Below the pieces are notes generated by a model. It was not told where the DNA came from. It was given only the letters and a program-made list of their open reading frames with translations, and did not search any database. 64,000 nucleotides of DNA from Novosphingobium fuchskuhlense (lineage in GTDB: Bacteria; Pseudomonadota; Alphaproteobacteria; Sphingomonadales; Sphingomonadaceae). Location: assembly GCF_001519075.1 (NCBI RefSeq), contig NZ_KQ954244.1, positions 1,603,991 through 1,667,990 of the forward strand, written 5' to 3'. Below, in pieces: positions 26,470 to 35,357 of this stretch (the first letter of the stretch is position 1; each line of letters starts with the position of its first letter). The translations under genes were made by a program, and so were the position numbers.

Positions 26470-27246
26470 GTGACCTCAAGCCGCTCCGCACCGCCATCGG
26501 GCAAATCGAAGATCCGCATCGACCAGCTGCTGGTCGAGCGCGGCCTGGCCGAGAGCCGGGCGCGCGCGCAGGCGTTGATTCTGGCCGGCCATGTCTATTC
26601 GGGCGAGACCAAGCTGCTGAAGGCGGGCCATGCGCTGGCCGCCGATGCCGCCATCGAGGTGCGCGGGCGCGATCACCCCTGGGTTTCGCGCGGGGGGATC
26701 AAGCTGGCCCATGCGCTGGCCCATTTCCGGCTCGATCCGGCGGGCGCGACGGCGATGGACATCGGCAGTTCGACCGGCGGCTTTACCGATGTGCTGCTGA
26801 CCCATGGCGCGGCGCATGTCTTCGCGGTCGATTCGGGCACGAACCAGCTGGCCTGGAAGCTGCGGCAGGACCCGCGCGTGACGGTGCTGGAGCAGACCAG
26901 CGCGCGGATCCTGACGCCCGCGCAGATCGACCGGCCGGCGACATGGGTGGTGTGCGATGCGAGCTTCATCGCCTTGCGCAAGGTGCTGGAAGTGCCACTG
27001 GCGCTGGCGGCGCGGCCGACGCGGCTGGTCGCGCTGATCAAGCCGCAGTTCGAGGTGGGGCGCGGCGAAGTGGGCAAGGGCGGCGTGGTGCGCGATCCGG
27101 CGCTGCACGAACGCGTCTGCCGCGAGGTACAGGACTGGCTGGAAGGCGAGGGTTGGGCGGTTCAGGGCATCACGACAAGCCCGATCACCGGGCCCGAAGG
27201 CAATGTGGAGTTTCTGATTTCGGCGCTCCATGCGGGCGGCGGTTAG
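26470..27246 (+). CDS. tlyA: TlyA-family rRNA 2'-O-methyltransferase / haemolysin-like
   Basis: The 258-residue protein has an S4 RNA-binding domain (KIRIDQLLVERGLAESRARAQ, about residues 14-75) and an FtsJ-like SAM-dependent methyltransferase domain (AMDIGSSTGGFTDVLL, VDSGTNQLAWKLRQD, CDASFIALRKVL, LIKPQFEVGRGEVGKGGVV). TlyA methylates 16S/23S rRNA riboses in mycobacteria; the haemolysin label is historical. GTG at 26470 has GGAAGAG about 7 nt upstream. ATG at 26443 is also possible and would overlap the divergent lipoprotein start. Confidence 0.92.
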   Translation: MTSSRSAPPSGKSKIRIDQLLVERGLAESRARAQALILAGHVYSGETKLLKAGHALAADAAIEVRGRDHPWVSRGGIKLAHALAHFRLDPAGATAMDIGSSTGGFTDVLLTHGAAHVFAVDSGTNQLAWKLRQDPRVTVLEQTSARILTPAQIDRPATWVVCDASFIALRKVLEVPLALAARPTRLVALIKPQFEVGRGEVGKGGVVRDPALHERVCREVQDWLEGEGWAVQGITTSPITGPEGNVEFLISALHAGGG

Positions 27247-27406
27247 AGGCGGTTGATAGCGGCGGCTGGGCGCACCGTTGTCTCGCCCTGGGGCACCATG
27301 CGCTTGCAAAGATTGCCTAGCGCGCGCGGCCCCGCCAATATCCCCGCGCCGGCTTGGCAACGAATCGCTTTTTACCGGACGCCCGGCGCGGAGATTTCTC
27401 GAGCAC

Positions 27407-27955
27407 ATGCGTTATCTTGCCTCTCCTGCCCAGCTGCGCGCCAGCCTGCTGCGCTGGTCCCTGTTTACCGTGCCAGCCGTTCTGGGGCTCGGGTTCGTAT
27501 CCAGCATCGTGGCGAATGCGGGGCCGCAGAACCCTTGGTTCGCCGCACTCGCAAAGCCTGCGCTTTATCCGCCGCCGGCAACCTTCGGGATTGTCTGGTC
27601 GCTGCTCTACGTGCTGATCGGGGTGGCGCTGGCGATGGTGGCTTCGGCCCGCGGCGCGCAGGGGCGGGGCGTGGCGGCGGCGGTCTTCGCGCTGCAGCTC
27701 GCGCTCAACCTGGCGTGGAGCCCGGTGTTCTTCGGCCTGCACCAGATGACGATCGCGCTGGGCATCATTGCCGCGATGATCCTGCTGATGCTGGCACTGA
27801 TCCCGCTGTTCTGGCGGGTTCGGCCGCTGGCGGGGGCGCTGCTCCTGCCCTATATGGCGTGGATCTGCTTCGCCTCGGTGCTCAACTACCAGTTCCTCGC
27901 GCTCAACCCGATGGCTGATGGAGCGCAAGGATCGGAAGTGCGCGTGCAGATCTGA
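27407..27955 (+). CDS. tspO: TspO/MBR family membrane protein
   Basis: This 182-residue protein has five hydrophobic helices. Seen are GFVSSIVANAGPQNPWFAALAKPALYPPP (TM1 and the W..L.KP...PP loop), FGIVWSLLYVLIGVALA, LNLAWSPVFFG and AWICFASVLNYQFLALN near the end, the family signatures. TspO binds porphyrins, and in Rhodobacter it modulates tetrapyrrole and photosynthesis-gene control. No photosynthesis genes are nearby. Start at 27407 gives MRYLASPAQLRAS. Confidence 0.94.
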   Translation: MRYLASPAQLRASLLRWSLFTVPAVLGLGFVSSIVANAGPQNPWFAALAKPALYPPPATFGIVWSLLYVLIGVALAMVASARGAQGRGVAAAVFALQLALNLAWSPVFFGLHQMTIALGIIAAMILLMLALIPLFWRVRPLAGALLLPYMAWICFASVLNYQFLALNPMADGAQGSEVRVQI

Positions 27956-28052
27956 TCCGCCGTCTTTGTGATTTTGCCCGGGAGCACGCCTTGCGCCGCG
28001 CGGCGTGAAGCGCCATTTGCGGGTGAGTGAATTCGTCCAGAAGGCCAGAGCC

Positions 28053-28301
28053 ATGCAGTCCGAGAACCCGATGATCGCCGATTTCGTCAAGCTGCTGAAC
28101 AGCGCCGCGGGCACGCTGGCGGGCATGGGCCGCGAGGCGGGCGAGACCGCGCGCGAGAAGCTGCGCGAGACCTTTGGCGGCATGGACTTCGTGAGCCGCG
28201 AGGAATTCGAGGTGGTCAAGGACATGGCCACCGCCGCGCGCGAGGAAGCCGAGGCGCTGAAGGCCCGGATCGAGGCGCTTGAGGCCAAGCTCGCGGGCTG
28301 A
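28053..28301 (+). CDS. ubiK: UbiK/BMFP accessory factor
   Basis: The 82-residue protein is typical of the BMFP/YqiC family: MIADFVKLLNSAAGTLAGMGREA (amphipathic helix), FVSREEFEVVKDMA, and a C-terminal coiled coil ARIEALEAKL. UbiK assists the late steps of ubiquinone synthesis in E. coli; earlier work described membrane-fusogenic activity in Brucella. ATG at 28053 matches the family N-terminus; a longer reading adds a non-conserved extension. Confidence 0.9.
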   Translation: MQSENPMIADFVKLLNSAAGTLAGMGREAGETAREKLRETFGGMDFVSREEFEVVKDMATAAREEAEALKARIEALEAKLAG

Positions 28302-28318
28302 GGCCCGCATTCAGCCTA

Positions 28319-28350
28319 TCGTCATTGCTTCGCTACGCTCGCATTGACGT
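28319..28350. repeat. Short imperfect palindrome CGTCATTGC...GCATTGACG
   Basis: CGTCATTGCTTCGCTACGCT followed by CGCATTGACG forms an imperfect inverted repeat between the convergent ubiK and metZ genes. Similar CGTCATTGC-type palindromes occur widely in alphaproteobacterial intergenic DNA. It may act as a bidirectional terminator. Only one copy is seen here. Confidence 0.45.
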
Positions 28351-28377
28351 AGGGTTGGTGTTCGCGGCCCGGTTGCC

Positions 28378-29586
28378 TTAAAGCCCCGCCGCCTTGAGCG
28401 CCTGATCGAGATCGTCGATCACGTCGTCAGGATCTTCCAGCCCCACGTTCAGCCGCAGCATCCCTTCACCAACCCCCATGTCGGCGCGGGTTTCGGGCCC
28501 CACTCCGTGGTGGGTGGTCGAGGCCGGGTGGCACATCAGCGAGCGCGAATCGCCGATGTTGTTGGAGATATCGACCAGCTCCAGCGCATCGAGCAGGGCG
28601 TGCGCCTGCGCGCGGCCACCGGGGACGTCGAGGCTCATGATCGAGCCGCCGGCCTGCATCTGCTTTTGCGCCAGCGCGAATTGCGGGTGGCTGGGGAGGA
28701 AGGGGTAGCGCACCGTGGGCAGGCGGCTTTCGATGAACTGCGCGACCTTCAGCGCGTTCTCGCTCTGGCGGCGTATGCGCAGATCGAGTGTTTCGAGGCC
28801 CTTGAGGACGACCCAAGCGTTGAACGGGGCGATATTGGGCCCGGTGTTGCGCTGGAAGGGGAGGAGCTTGCCGTCGATGAACTCTGCCGAGCCCGCGACC
28901 GCGCCGGCGAGGACGCGGCCCTGGCCGTCCATCATCTTGGTGGCCGAATAGGCGACGACATCCGCGCCGAAATCCATCGGGCGCTGGAGCGCGCTGGTGG
29001 CGAAGGCATTGTCGACCACGGTGGTGATGCCGTGCTGGCGGGCGAGCATGCAGACGAACTCGAGATCGACGAGGTCCATCGTCGGGTTCGCCGGGCTTTC
29101 GAAGAAGAAGACCTTGGTGTTCGGGCGGATCGCGGCTTCCCATGCGGCGTTGTCGCCCGCGTCGATCGTGGTGCCGCTGATGCCGAAGCGCGGGAGCAGG
29201 TTGTCGACCAGCCAGCGGCACGAGCCGAATGCGGCCTTGGCAGCGACGATGTGATCGCCGGCGGAAAGCTGGCAGAGGAGGGCCGTGGTCATCGCGGCCA
29301 TGCCGCTGGCCTGCGCCCGGCAGGCCTCTGCCCCTTCGAGAAGGGCGATGCGCTCTTCCAGCATCTGCACCGTGGGGTTCTGCAGGCGCGAATAGGTCAT
29401 GCCGTTGTCTTCGCCGGCAAAGCGCGCGGCGACCGTGGCGGCATCGTCGTAGGAATAGCCCGAGGTGAGGAAGAGGGCTTCGGAGGTCTCGCCCATTTCC
29501 GAACGCCAGGTGCCGCCGCGCACGGCCTGCGTTGCGGGGCGCCAGCGGGCGGTGATCGAGCGGTCCTGTCCAGTCGTGCGCTTCAT
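28378..29586 (-). CDS. metZ: O-succinylhomoserine sulfhydrylase
   Basis: MetZ makes homocysteine directly from O-succinylhomoserine and sulfide, with PLP. The 402-residue cystathionine-gamma-synthase-superfamily enzyme has TQAVRGGTWRSEMGETSEAL at the start, YSRLQNPTVQMLEERIALLEGAE, FFESPANPTMDLVD, VVDNAFATSALQRP and the PLP-Lys region YSATKMMDGQGRVLAG. GETSEALFLTSGY favours MetZ over MetB or MetC, but other gamma-family activities cannot be excluded. I see no SAM riboswitch in the 85 nt upstream. Confidence 0.92.
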   Translation of the reverse strand: MKRTTGQDRSITARWRPATQAVRGGTWRSEMGETSEALFLTSGYSYDDAATVAARFAGEDNGMTYSRLQNPTVQMLEERIALLEGAEACRAQASGMAAMTTALLCQLSAGDHIVAAKAAFGSCRWLVDNLLPRFGISGTTIDAGDNAAWEAAIRPNTKVFFFESPANPTMDLVDLEFVCMLARQHGITTVVDNAFATSALQRPMDFGADVVAYSATKMMDGQGRVLAGAVAGSAEFIDGKLLPFQRNTGPNIAPFNAWVVLKGLETLDLRIRRQSENALKVAQFIESRLPTVRYPFLPSHPQFALAQKQMQAGGSIMSLDVPGGRAQAHALLDALELVDISNNIGDSRSLMCHPASTTHHGVGPETRADMGVGEGMLRLNVGLEDPDDVIDDLDQALKAAGL

Positions 29587-29671
29587 GAGGCGGGCCTTAG
29601 ATTCGCGAGGGGACGTGCGCAAGCTGGACCATTGCCCTACCGGCGCTTCGTGGCGTATGCGCGCGCCTTCC

Positions 29672-30997
29672 ATGACGCTGCTTTCCCGCATCACCACCCC
29701 CTTCACGGGTCCGCGCCGCGCGCATGGCGATCCGCTGGTGTGGTGCGCGGCGATCACGCTCGCGTTTCTGGCGGTTGTGCTCAACCGGCTGGGCACGCCT
29801 TCGAAGATCGTGTTCGACGAAGTGCACTACCTGCCCGCAGCGCGGCGGCTGATCGCGCTGACCAGCCGGCTCAATCCCGAGCATCCGCTGCTGGGCAAGG
29901 AGTTCATCGCGCTGGGCATGCTGCTGTTTGGCGACGGGCCGTGGGGCTGGCGGCTGCCCAATGCGCTGCTGGGCACGCTGGGCTTCTTTGCCGCGACGCG
30001 GGCGATGTGGTGGGCGAGCCTCTCGCGGCCCGCCACACTGCTGTTTGCGCTGCTGCTGGCGACCAACTTCATCTGGTTCGTGCTGAGCCGGATCGCGATG
30101 CTCGACATGGCGATGGCGAGCATGATGGCGCTGGCGTTCTGGCAGGCGGCGCTGGCGTTCAGAAAGGGGAGCGAGGGGCGGAATGGCTCGCGGCTGCATC
30201 TGGCGCTCTGCGGGGTATTTCTGGGGCTCTCGCTGGGCGGCAAGTGGAACGGCGCGCCGATCCTGGCGCTGCCGGGGCTGCTGTTTGCGTGGGACCGCTG
30301 GTGGGCGCTGGCCGGGCGTCGGCGCGGTTTCCTGATCGCGCGGGATGCGGGACCGATCCCCGGCGTTTCGCTGCTGGAGGCGGCGGCATGGCTGGGCGTG
30401 GTGCCGCTGCTGGCCTATTTCGCGACCTTTGCGCCGGCGTTCTTCTACAAAGTGCAGCCGCTGACGCTGCGCGGGCTGATCCCGTGGCAGGCCTATATGC
30501 TGCAACTGCAGGACAGCGTGGTGAAGCCGCACCTCTACCAGAGCCGGTGGTGGCAGTGGGTGTTCAATCTGCGGCCGATCTGGTTCTTCTACGCACCGTG
30601 GGACGGGGCGCAGCGCGGGGTGCTGATGATCGGCAATCCCTTCACGATGCTGGCGGGCCTGCCCGCGCTGCTGCTGTGCCTGTGGGCCGGGCTGCGGCGC
30701 GGCGACCGGCTGCGCGGGGCGGTGGTGGTGCTCTATGTCGCCAGCCTGATCTTCTGGGCGATCAATGGCAAGCCGGTGCAGTTCTATTACCACTACGCGC
30801 TGGCGAGCGTGTTCCTGATGGCAGCGCTGGCGCTGGTGCTGGCGGGCTGGTGGGAAAAGGGGCGGCGCTGGCCGGGGGCGCTGACGGTGGTGCTATCCGG
30901 GATGCTGTTCGTGGGGTTCTACCCGATCCTTTCCGCAGGCGCGCTGCCGGGGAAGAATTCGTATCGGGATTATACGTGGCTGGATAGCTGGCGGTAA
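29672..30997 (+). CDS. PMT-type (GT39-like) lipid-linked glycosyltransferase
   Basis: This 441-residue multi-spanning protein carries the catalytic-loop motif VFDEVHYLPAARR (acidic pair in the first periplasmic loop, about residues 48-60), EHPLLGKEFIALGMLLFGD, GLSLGGKWNGAP and a C-terminal YYHYALASVFL, matching dolichyl-phosphate-mannose-protein mannosyltransferase family proteins. Such enzymes move mannose or another sugar from a polyprenyl-phosphate donor onto proteins or lipids in the periplasm. It faces a polyprenyl-P-sugar synthase/GtrA fusion across a palindrome. ATG 29657 is an alternative start. Confidence 0.88.
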   Translation: MTLLSRITTPFTGPRRAHGDPLVWCAAITLAFLAVVLNRLGTPSKIVFDEVHYLPAARRLIALTSRLNPEHPLLGKEFIALGMLLFGDGPWGWRLPNALLGTLGFFAATRAMWWASLSRPATLLFALLLATNFIWFVLSRIAMLDMAMASMMALAFWQAALAFRKGSEGRNGSRLHLALCGVFLGLSLGGKWNGAPILALPGLLFAWDRWWALAGRRRGFLIARDAGPIPGVSLLEAAAWLGVVPLLAYFATFAPAFFYKVQPLTLRGLIPWQAYMLQLQDSVVKPHLYQSRWWQWVFNLRPIWFFYAPWDGAQRGVLMIGNPFTMLAGLPALLLCLWAGLRRGDRLRGAVVVLYVASLIFWAINGKPVQFYYHYALASVFLMAALALVLAGWWEKGRRWPGALTVVLSGMLFVGFYPILSAGALPGKNSYRDYTWLDSWR

Positions 30998-31063
30998 ACA
31001 GCAGGGAAAAATAGGGACAGTCCCCAAGAAATAGGGGGACTGTCGCTATTTTTCCCTGCTGTT
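30998..31063. repeat. Long palindrome filling the gap between two convergent stops
   Basis: AACAGCAGGGAAAAATAG continuing with GGACAGTCCCC pairs with its complement over 29 bp with one mismatch, leaving a short loop AAGAAATAG. The 5' arm begins at the TAA of the upstream gene and the 3' arm ends at the TGA of the convergent gene. GGGACAGTCCC-type palindromes are common in REP-like or miniature mobile repeats. It will also work as a two-way terminator. Confidence 0.8.
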
Positions 31064-32184
31064 CAATACTTGCCCCAGACGAACTTGCTCGAAAGCGCGA
31101 AGTTCCACACCGAGCCGAGGATGATCCCGCCGACGACGGCGAGCAGTTCGTGGACGCCAGTCGATTTGAGCACGGCCGCCGACCCCACATTGGTGAGCAG
31201 GCCGAGCGAGCAGGTCAGCGCAAACTGCGCCCAGCCCTTGAGCAGCGGGCCGAAGCCGCGCAGGCGCTTGTCGGAATACGTCAATTCGTTGTTGAGCACG
31301 AAATTGAAGCTCATCGCGACGGTGGCGGCGAGCGTATTGGCCAGCACGAAATATTCGTTGCCCGAAAGCATCGTGGCGGCCGTGTTGTGGCCGAGCAGGA
31401 TCTTGATCAGCTTGAGCGCGACCACCTGGACGATGACTCCGAGCGCGCCGACCGTGCCGAACAGGGCAAACCGCGTTGGCAGGATGCGTCCGAGCCATTT
31501 GTCGTAGAGCCCGACGAGGAATTCGAAAACCACGGTCTGATCGAGCTTGCTTTCGCCTTCGGTGCGGGCCGCGAAGTTCAGCGGGAATTCCTTGACCCGC
31601 AGCGGTGCATCGACCGTGGCGAGAATATCGAGCAGGATCTTGAAGCCCACGCCCGAAAGGCGGTGCGCATCGGCGCGCAGGGTTTCGGCGCGCAGCATGA
31701 AGTAGCCGCTCATCGGATCGGAGAGCTGCACGCCGGTGACGCGGCGGGCGATGCGGTTGGCAAGGCCCGAGGCCTTCACGCGGTCGGGCCGGCCCCAGGC
31801 ATCGGTGCTGGCCCCTTCGGCGAAGCGCGAGGCATAGGCGACATCGAACTCGCCGCTCTCCACCGCTTCGTACATGCCGGGGAGCAGCGCGGGATCGTGC
31901 TGGTGATCGGCATCCATCACCGCAACGATCGGCGCGGCGGTGGCGCACATGCCCTCGATCGCGGCAGAGGCCAGGCCGCGGCGGCCAATGCGCTCGATCA
32001 CGCGGACGCGCGGATCATCGCGGCCGATGCGGCGCGCCTCCTCGGCGGTGCCGTCCGGGCTGTTGTCATCGACGAAGATGGCTTCCCAGGACAGGCCCCG
32101 GAGCGCGGCGTCGAGCCGCTCGATCATGGGCGCGATGTTCTTGCGCTCGTTGAATGTGGGCAGGATTACGGCGAGTTGCAACAT
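31063..32184 (-). CDS. GT2 polyprenyl-P-sugar synthase fused to GtrA
   Basis: Residues 1-225 are a DPM1-like GT2 domain: LAVILPTFNERKNI, FVDDNSPDGTAEEARR, VMDADHQHDP (DxD-like) and LSDPMSGYFMLRAE. Residues 235-373 are a GtrA-like domain with four hydrophobic helices, including SFNFVLNNELTYSDKR and SSKFVWGKY. This pairing suggests a protein that makes a polyprenyl-phosphate-linked hexose and helps flip it. The facing PMT-type gene is a plausible user of that donor. The sugar is probably mannose or glucose but cannot be told from sequence. Confidence 0.9.
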   Translation of the reverse strand: MLQLAVILPTFNERKNIAPMIERLDAALRGLSWEAIFVDDNSPDGTAEEARRIGRDDPRVRVIERIGRRGLASAAIEGMCATAAPIVAVMDADHQHDPALLPGMYEAVESGEFDVAYASRFAEGASTDAWGRPDRVKASGLANRIARRVTGVQLSDPMSGYFMLRAETLRADAHRLSGVGFKILLDILATVDAPLRVKEFPLNFAARTEGESKLDQTVVFEFLVGLYDKWLGRILPTRFALFGTVGALGVIVQVVALKLIKILLGHNTAATMLSGNEYFVLANTLAATVAMSFNFVLNNELTYSDKRLRGFGPLLKGWAQFALTCSLGLLTNVGSAAVLKSTGVHELLAVVGGIILGSVWNFALSSKFVWGKY

Positions 32185-32195
32185 GGAGCGCGCGC

Positions 32196-33251
32196 TTACA
32201 GCCTTGCGAGGACCGCGTCACCAATTTCCGTCGTCCCCGCGCTTCCGCCGAGATCGCGCCCGAGGACGCCATCGGCAAGGGTGCGTGCAACGGCGGCCTC
32301 GATGCGGTCCGCCGCATCGGCGAGACCGAGCGAATGGCGCAGCAGCATGGCGGCCGAGAGGATCGTCGCCATCGGGTTCGCCAGACCCTTGCCGGCGATA
32401 TCGGGCGCGGAGCCGTGAATCGGTTCATAGAGGCCGAATGTACCGTGCGCGGTCTGGCGCGCGCCGAGCGATGCGGAGGCGAGCAGGCCGATCGAGCCGA
32501 CGCACATGCTGGCAAGATCGGAGAGGATATCGCCGAAGAGATTGCCGGTGACGACGACATCGAACTGGCCGGGGCTCTTCACCAGCTGCATCGCGGCGTT
32601 GTCGACGTACATGTGTTCGAGCGCGACGTCCGGGTATTCCCTGGCGACTTCGATCACCACGTCGCGCCAGAGCTGCGAGGTTTCGAGGACATTGGCCTTG
32701 TCGACCGAGCAGAGCCGCTTGCTGCGGCCCTGCGCCGCGCGGAAGCCGGCATGGGCGATGCGGCGGACTTCGCTCTCGTTGTAGGACATCATGTCCCAGC
32801 CCTCGCGCTCCCCCGAAGCGGTGGTGCGGAAGCCCTTTTCGCCGAAATAGACATCGCCATTGAGTTCGCGCACGATCAGCAGATCGATCGCGCCGGCGAC
32901 CTCGGGCCGCAGTGCGGAGTGGCTTTCGAGCCCGGCGAAGACTTTGGCAGGGCGGAGATTGGCAAACAGGGTCAGGGCCTTGCGCAGACCGAGGATCGCC
33001 TGTTCGGGGCGCAGGTGGCGCTCCAGCGCATCGCAGGCGGGATCACCGACCGCGCCGAACAGCACGCCGTCCGAGGCTTCGGCCAGCGCCAGCGTTGCGG
33101 GCGGCAGCGGGTGGCCGGTGGCGTGATAGGCCGCGCCGCCGACAAGGGCTTCCTCGCGCTCGATACCGAGGTCCAGCGCATCGAGAACCCTGAGCGCTTC
33201 GCGCGTGACTTCGGGGCCGATGCCGTCACCCGGCAGAACTGCAATCTTCAT
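32196..33251 (-). CDS. leuB: 3-isopropylmalate dehydrogenase
   Basis: LeuB oxidises and decarboxylates 3-isopropylmalate in leucine synthesis, using NAD+ and Mg2+/Mn2+. The 351-residue enzyme has [79 protein letters not shown] and [17 protein letters not shown] at 33251 is preferred over 33260 because GAGGA then lies 8 nt upstream. No other leu gene is adjacent. It is 11 nt upstream of the GT2-GtrA gene on the same strand. Confidence 0.97.
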   Translation of the reverse strand: MKIAVLPGDGIGPEVTREALRVLDALDLGIEREEALVGGAAYHATGHPLPPATLALAEASDGVLFGAVGDPACDALERHLRPEQAILGLRKALTLFANLRPAKVFAGLESHSALRPEVAGAIDLLIVRELNGDVYFGEKGFRTTASGEREGWDMMSYNESEVRRIAHAGFRAAQGRSKRLCSVDKANVLETSQLWRDVVIEVAREYPDVALEHMYVDNAAMQLVKSPGQFDVVVTGNLFGDILSDLASMCVGSIGLLASASLGARQTAHGTFGLYEPIHGSAPDIAGKGLANPMATILSAAMLLRHSLGLADAADRIEAAVARTLADGVLGRDLGGSAGTTEIGDAVLARL

Positions 33252-33273
33252 CAAGCTCATCCTCGGAAGAAAT

Positions 33274-33888
33274 CTACGCCGCGCCGCCGTCGATCCGCTT
33301 GAATCGTTCGATCAGGATGGCGCGCGCCGCCATACCATCGCGGCGCGGATCGGCAAGCAGGTGCTTTGCAAGCGAAAGGCCCTGCCGTTCGAGCCGGGCC
33401 AGCAGGCTTTCCCAAGGCTCGTCTGCAGGCGGGGGCTGGGCATGGCCATAGCCGACTTCCTGAATCAGCAGGGCCTCGTAGGCGGCGACGGCGCGGGCCC
33501 AGCCGCGCGCGGAGGGGGCATGGCAGATCGCATCGAGCACGGCCTCGAGCGCGCCGTGGATGGCGGGGAAAGGCTGGCCTTCAGGCAGGGCGCGCGCGGT
33601 GAGCGTGGTGACCCAGCCAATGCCCGCGCTCGCCAGCGGTTCGCCAAGCCAGGGGCCGCGGCTGGTGACAAGCTCAAGCCTGGCCGAGGGCAGCTGGCTC
33701 ATGGTGCGCGCGGAAAGTTCGGCGGCGACGCAATTTCCGGGAATGAGCACGGGCCTCAGCGTGCGGCCGCGCGCGCCGGCTACGTAGCCGGCGACAAGGC
33801 CGTGGTCCGCGGTCAGCAGGCGCACGACCGCGCCGTGCTCGCCGTGGGCGCGCGCGGCGCAGAGAATGGCAGGGGCCCTTATGAGCAT
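33274..33888 (-). CDS. recO: DNA repair protein RecO
   Basis: RecO, with RecF/RecR, loads RecA onto SSB-coated DNA. The 204-residue protein is a little short for the family (about 230-250). It shows the N-terminal OB-fold ([37 protein letters not shown]) with [16 protein letters not shown] and the helical C-terminus LQ-rich region. There is no zinc CxxC motif, as is usual in alphaproteobacterial forms. It lies 22 nt upstream of leuB and is divergent from apaG. Confidence 0.9.
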   Translation of the reverse strand: MLIRAPAILCAARAHGEHGAVVRLLTADHGLVAGYVAGARGRTLRPVLIPGNCVAAELSARTMSQLPSARLELVTSRGPWLGEPLASAGIGWVTTLTARALPEGQPFPAIHGALEAVLDAICHAPSARGWARAVAAYEALLIQEVGYGHAQPPPADEPWESLLARLERQGLSLAKHLLADPRRDGMAARAILIERFKRIDGGAA

Positions 33889-33966
33889 TGGCGGATCAGC
33901 ATGGCACGGCATCCGTGTGGAGATTGCCACAGGTTGCAGCAAGCCGTTGAACGGATGAATCCCCCG

Positions 33967-33995
33967 TTGGAACCGGCGGCAATCTGGGCTAGCTT
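33967..33995 (+). promoter_or_regulatory. Promoter candidate for apaG
   Basis: TTGGAA (33967-33972), 17-nt spacer, TAGCTT (33990-33995). Transcription would start at about 34002, next to the apaG ATG at 34003, so the message would be leaderless or nearly so. No Shine-Dalgarno is seen before that ATG, consistent with this. Confidence 0.35.
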
Positions 33996-34002
33996 GTATC
34001 AC

Positions 34003-34401
34003 ATGAAACAGCTCTTCCAGCATGCTGCCGTGACGGAGGGAGTGACAGTGCGCGTCGCTGTCAATTTCCTGCCCGAACAGTCGCGCATCGATGCCGGCAA
34101 ATGGTTCTGGGTCTATCATATCCGGATCGAAAACGGCTCAGATCAACCGATCCATCTGCTGACGCGGCACTGGCGCATCACGGACGGTCGGGGCATGGTC
34201 AACTACGTCGATGGCGATGGGGTGGTGGGCGAACAGCCGCTGCTCGCGCCGGGGGCATCGCACGACTATGTGTCCGGCTGCCCGCTGGGCACGCCGCACG
34301 GCAGCATGGAAGGCCACTACACGATGCAGCGGGCCGATGGCTCGCTGATCGAGGTGGCGATCCCGTTCTTCCCGCTCGCCGCGCCCGCGACGGCCAACTG
34401 A
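34003..34401 (+). CDS. apaG: ApaG protein
   Basis: ApaG is a 132-residue single-domain beta-sandwich (DUF525) protein. The sequence VRVAVNFLPEQSRIDAGKWFWVYHIRIEN, LLTRHWRITDGRGMVNYVDGDGVVGEQPLLAPG and the GSMEGHYTM motif match the family. Its cellular role is unclear; in enterobacteria it lies beside apaH and rsmA. Here it has moved to recO, away from the lptD-rsmA cluster at 6661-12419. Confidence 0.95.
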   Translation: MKQLFQHAAVTEGVTVRVAVNFLPEQSRIDAGKWFWVYHIRIENGSDQPIHLLTRHWRITDGRGMVNYVDGDGVVGEQPLLAPGASHDYVSGCPLGTPHGSMEGHYTMQRADGSLIEVAIPFFPLAAPATAN

Positions 34402-34417
34402 GCCTGCGGCTTTCGAC

Positions 34418-35230
34418 ATGAAGCGGACCCATCTGCCGCTCAACGGCCTGCGCGTGCTCGATGCGGCGGCACGGCACCTGTCCTTCACGCGCGCGGCGGA
34501 TGAGCTGGCGGTGACGCCGGCCGCTGTTGGCCAGCAGATCCGCGCGCTGGAGGACCTGCTCGGCGTGGTGCTGTTTCGCCGGACGACCAAGGGCCTTGTC
34601 CTCACCGACGAGGCGGCGGCGGGGCTTGATGCCATCCGCGAGGGTTTCCTGCGCTTCGAGGAAGGCGTGCAGGCGATGCAGGCCGGGCAATCGAGCCATG
34701 TCTACACCGTGGCCTGCCCGCGCGACTTCTTCGCGGCGTGGCTCTCGCCGCGGCTCGCGGCGTTTCGGCTGGCCAATCCCGGCCTCAGGTTTGCGCTGGT
34801 CGGCAATGACGGGGATCTTGATTTTACCGAGGCAAATCTCAACCTTGCAGTGCGCTGGGCGGAGGGGCCGGGCGATCTGGAAGGAATCGCGCTGGGCGAG
34901 CCGCTGATGCAGGTCGTCGCGGCGCCCGGTGCGGGTGCGGATGCACCGTGGATCGCCTGGCCGGGCGATCCCGCGCCCGAGACCGAGGGCCGCGAGACGC
35001 AGTTTTCGGTGGGTGACGGCGGCACCGCGATCAGCGCGGCGGCCGCAGGCCTCGGCAAGGCACGCGTGCCGCTGATGCTGGCACAAGGCGCGATCGCGGC
35101 GGGCAAGGTTGCCGCGCTGGGCGAGCCCGATCGCTGCCGCCGTGCCTACTGGCTTGTCGCGCCTCTGCCGCAATGGCGCCAGAAGAAGGTCAAGGCGCTG
35201 GTCGCGGCGCTTTCGAAGGCTGCCGAATAA
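34418..35230 (+). CDS. LysR-family regulator, GcvA-like
   Basis: This 270-residue protein has a winged HTH at the N-terminus (LNGLRVLDAAARHLSFTRAADELAVTPAAVGQQIRALEDLLGVVLFRR, residues 8-55) and a type-2 periplasmic-binding-like effector domain (about 92-265). The opening LPPL/LPLNGLR...A..LSFTRAA is characteristic of GcvA-type LysR proteins. It follows apaG by 16 nt rather than being divergent from a target, so the target is not apparent. Its effector domain is slightly short compared with the usual 300 residues. Confidence 0.9.
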   Translation: MKRTHLPLNGLRVLDAAARHLSFTRAADELAVTPAAVGQQIRALEDLLGVVLFRRTTKGLVLTDEAAAGLDAIREGFLRFEEGVQAMQAGQSSHVYTVACPRDFFAAWLSPRLAAFRLANPGLRFALVGNDGDLDFTEANLNLAVRWAEGPGDLEGIALGEPLMQVVAAPGAGADAPWIAWPGDPAPETEGRETQFSVGDGGTAISAAAAGLGKARVPLMLAQGAIAAGKVAALGEPDRCRRAYWLVAPLPQWRQKKVKALVAALSKAAE

Positions 35231-35357
35231 CCCCGGCAAGCCAAGGCCATTGCCCGGAAATTTTGGGTTCGATTCGGGTATGAATTTCTGGCGATTTGTC
35301 GGTATTTGCCCGTCCGGATTGAGAAGGCGTTAACTCCCGAGGCCGTAAACTGCCGAA

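Noticed and set aside
29587..29671. SAM riboswitch upstream of metZ
   Set aside because: I looked for the SAM-II type core known before alphaproteobacterial met genes and did not find it in the short leader.
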